From CAVVSD01 sp963837655 (GTDB lineage: Bacteria; Actinomycetota; Thermoleophilia; Solirubrobacterales; Solirubrobacteraceae): a stretch of 64,000 nt of DNA. The notes below the pieces were generated by a model, which saw only the letters and a list, made by a program, of their open reading frames with translations, had not been told where the DNA came from and did not search any database. The first letter of the stretch is position 1. Each line of letters starts with the position of its first letter. A program made the translations under genes and the position numbers. The DNA lies in assembly GCA_963837655.1 (NCBI GenBank), contig CAWIOK010000001.1, positions 372,001-436,000 on the forward strand. Reading direction: 5' to 3'. This document shows, piece by piece, positions 63,785-64,000 of this stretch.

Positions 63785-63805
63785 GGGTCGGGACTGCGCC
63801 GACCC
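63785..63805. promoter_or_regulatory. Inverted repeat upstream of the copper operon
   Basis: GGGTCGG-N7-CCGACCC, perfect 7-bp arms, 20 bases from the exported protein's start. It may be an operator or a leader hairpin. Confidence 0.35.
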
Positions 63806-63827
63806 GGACATGTGCGGGCGGCGCGGG

Positions 63828-64000
63828 CTAGCGGACCGGCGCGACCGCCGGCGGTGGCCGGACGGCCAGCGAGGTGGCGAGCAGGCGCCCGCCGCGGGGC
63901 ACGAGGACCAGCGGGGCGCGGAGGACCGCAGAGCTACGCCGTGCGCGGGCCACCGTGTGCTCGCGCGGCGCGCGTCGGGCGGCCGCGAGGCGCCCGATGT
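63828..64000 (-). CDS. 3' end of an unidentified gene
   Basis: An open frame enters from beyond the window and stops with TAG at 63828-63830. The 57 visible residues are arginine- and leucine-rich and end in PPPAVAPVR, with no known motif. It would be upstream of the copper genes on the same strand. The chance of a random open frame is considerable here. Confidence 0.35.
   Translation of the reverse strand, partial: IGRLAAARRAPREHTVARARRSSAVLRAPLVLVPRGGRLLATSLAVRPPPAVAPVR

Overview
The window comes from a very GC-rich bacterium with frequent GTG and TTG starts and many genes joined by ATGA, GTGA or TGATG overlaps. The actinobacterial-type high-affinity [NiFe] hydrogenase operon (small and large subunits with DUF5947 and DUF6084 partners), the Sdh1-like succinate dehydrogenase and the leaderless-type promoters suggest an actinobacterium. 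Thermoleophilia/Solirubrobacterales is my best guess, inferred from gene content rather than shown. I see no rRNA, tRNA, CRISPR array or insertion sequence.

Layout. 0-7.5 kb: a catabolic island (flavin monooxygenase, aldehyde dehydrogenase, class II aldolase-fold enzyme, MetE-like protein, divergent IclR regulator, dihydroxyphthalate-decarboxylase-like protein, serine hydrolase). 7.6-9.7 kb: an EAL phosphodiesterase, a small DUF1059 gene and a GntR regulator, all on the minus strand. 9.7-23.3 kb: one long, translationally coupled hydrogenase operon in the order hypC, hupF-like, hypD, hypE, small subunit, large subunit, NifU/DUF5947 fusion, DUF6084, unknown, protease, hypA, hypB, double SIS protein, hypF. 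23.3-34.9 kb: mostly small stress or housekeeping genes (DUF559, VOC, DUF899, ArsR/SRPBCC pair, amidotransferase, MYG1, epimerase, alcohol dehydrogenase, FKBP, CRP-like regulator, PKD protein). 35-39.3 kb: sdhCAB plus two uncharacterised coupled genes. 39.6-46.1 kb: old yellow enzyme, MFS transporter, a nucleoside-salvage operon, then an XRE regulator with a BenE transporter. 46.1-54 kb: small oxidoreductases and hydrolases, and the amine oxidase/DUF1365/cyclopropane synthase lipid operon. 54-59.4 kb: a second catabolic block (ThDP enzyme, cyclase, VOC protein, flavin monooxygenase). 59.4-64 kb: a MocR regulator, a CopC-CopD fusion and an exported partner.

How the genes fit together. The hydrogenase operon carries almost everything needed to build an H2-oxidising enzyme: active-site synthesis (HypCDEF), nickel insertion (HypAB), large-subunit processing and candidate electron-transfer partners. 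Succinate dehydrogenase in the same window is another route into the respiratory chain. Two aromatic- or organic-acid-type catabolic islands, a nucleoside salvage operon and a membrane-lipid modification operon fit a versatile, persistence-oriented soil bacterium.

Main caveat. At least thirty single-base frameshifts interrupt otherwise excellent genes: nearly every hydrogenase-operon gene from hypE to the DUF6084 gene, the SIS gene, hypF, MYG1, the CRP-like gene, an exported protein, and above all the ThDP enzyme and cyclase at 56.06-57.22 kb. Almost all are explained by one extra base. Motifs are intact on both sides, so I annotate each as one gene and treat sequencing or assembly error as most likely, without being able to prove it.
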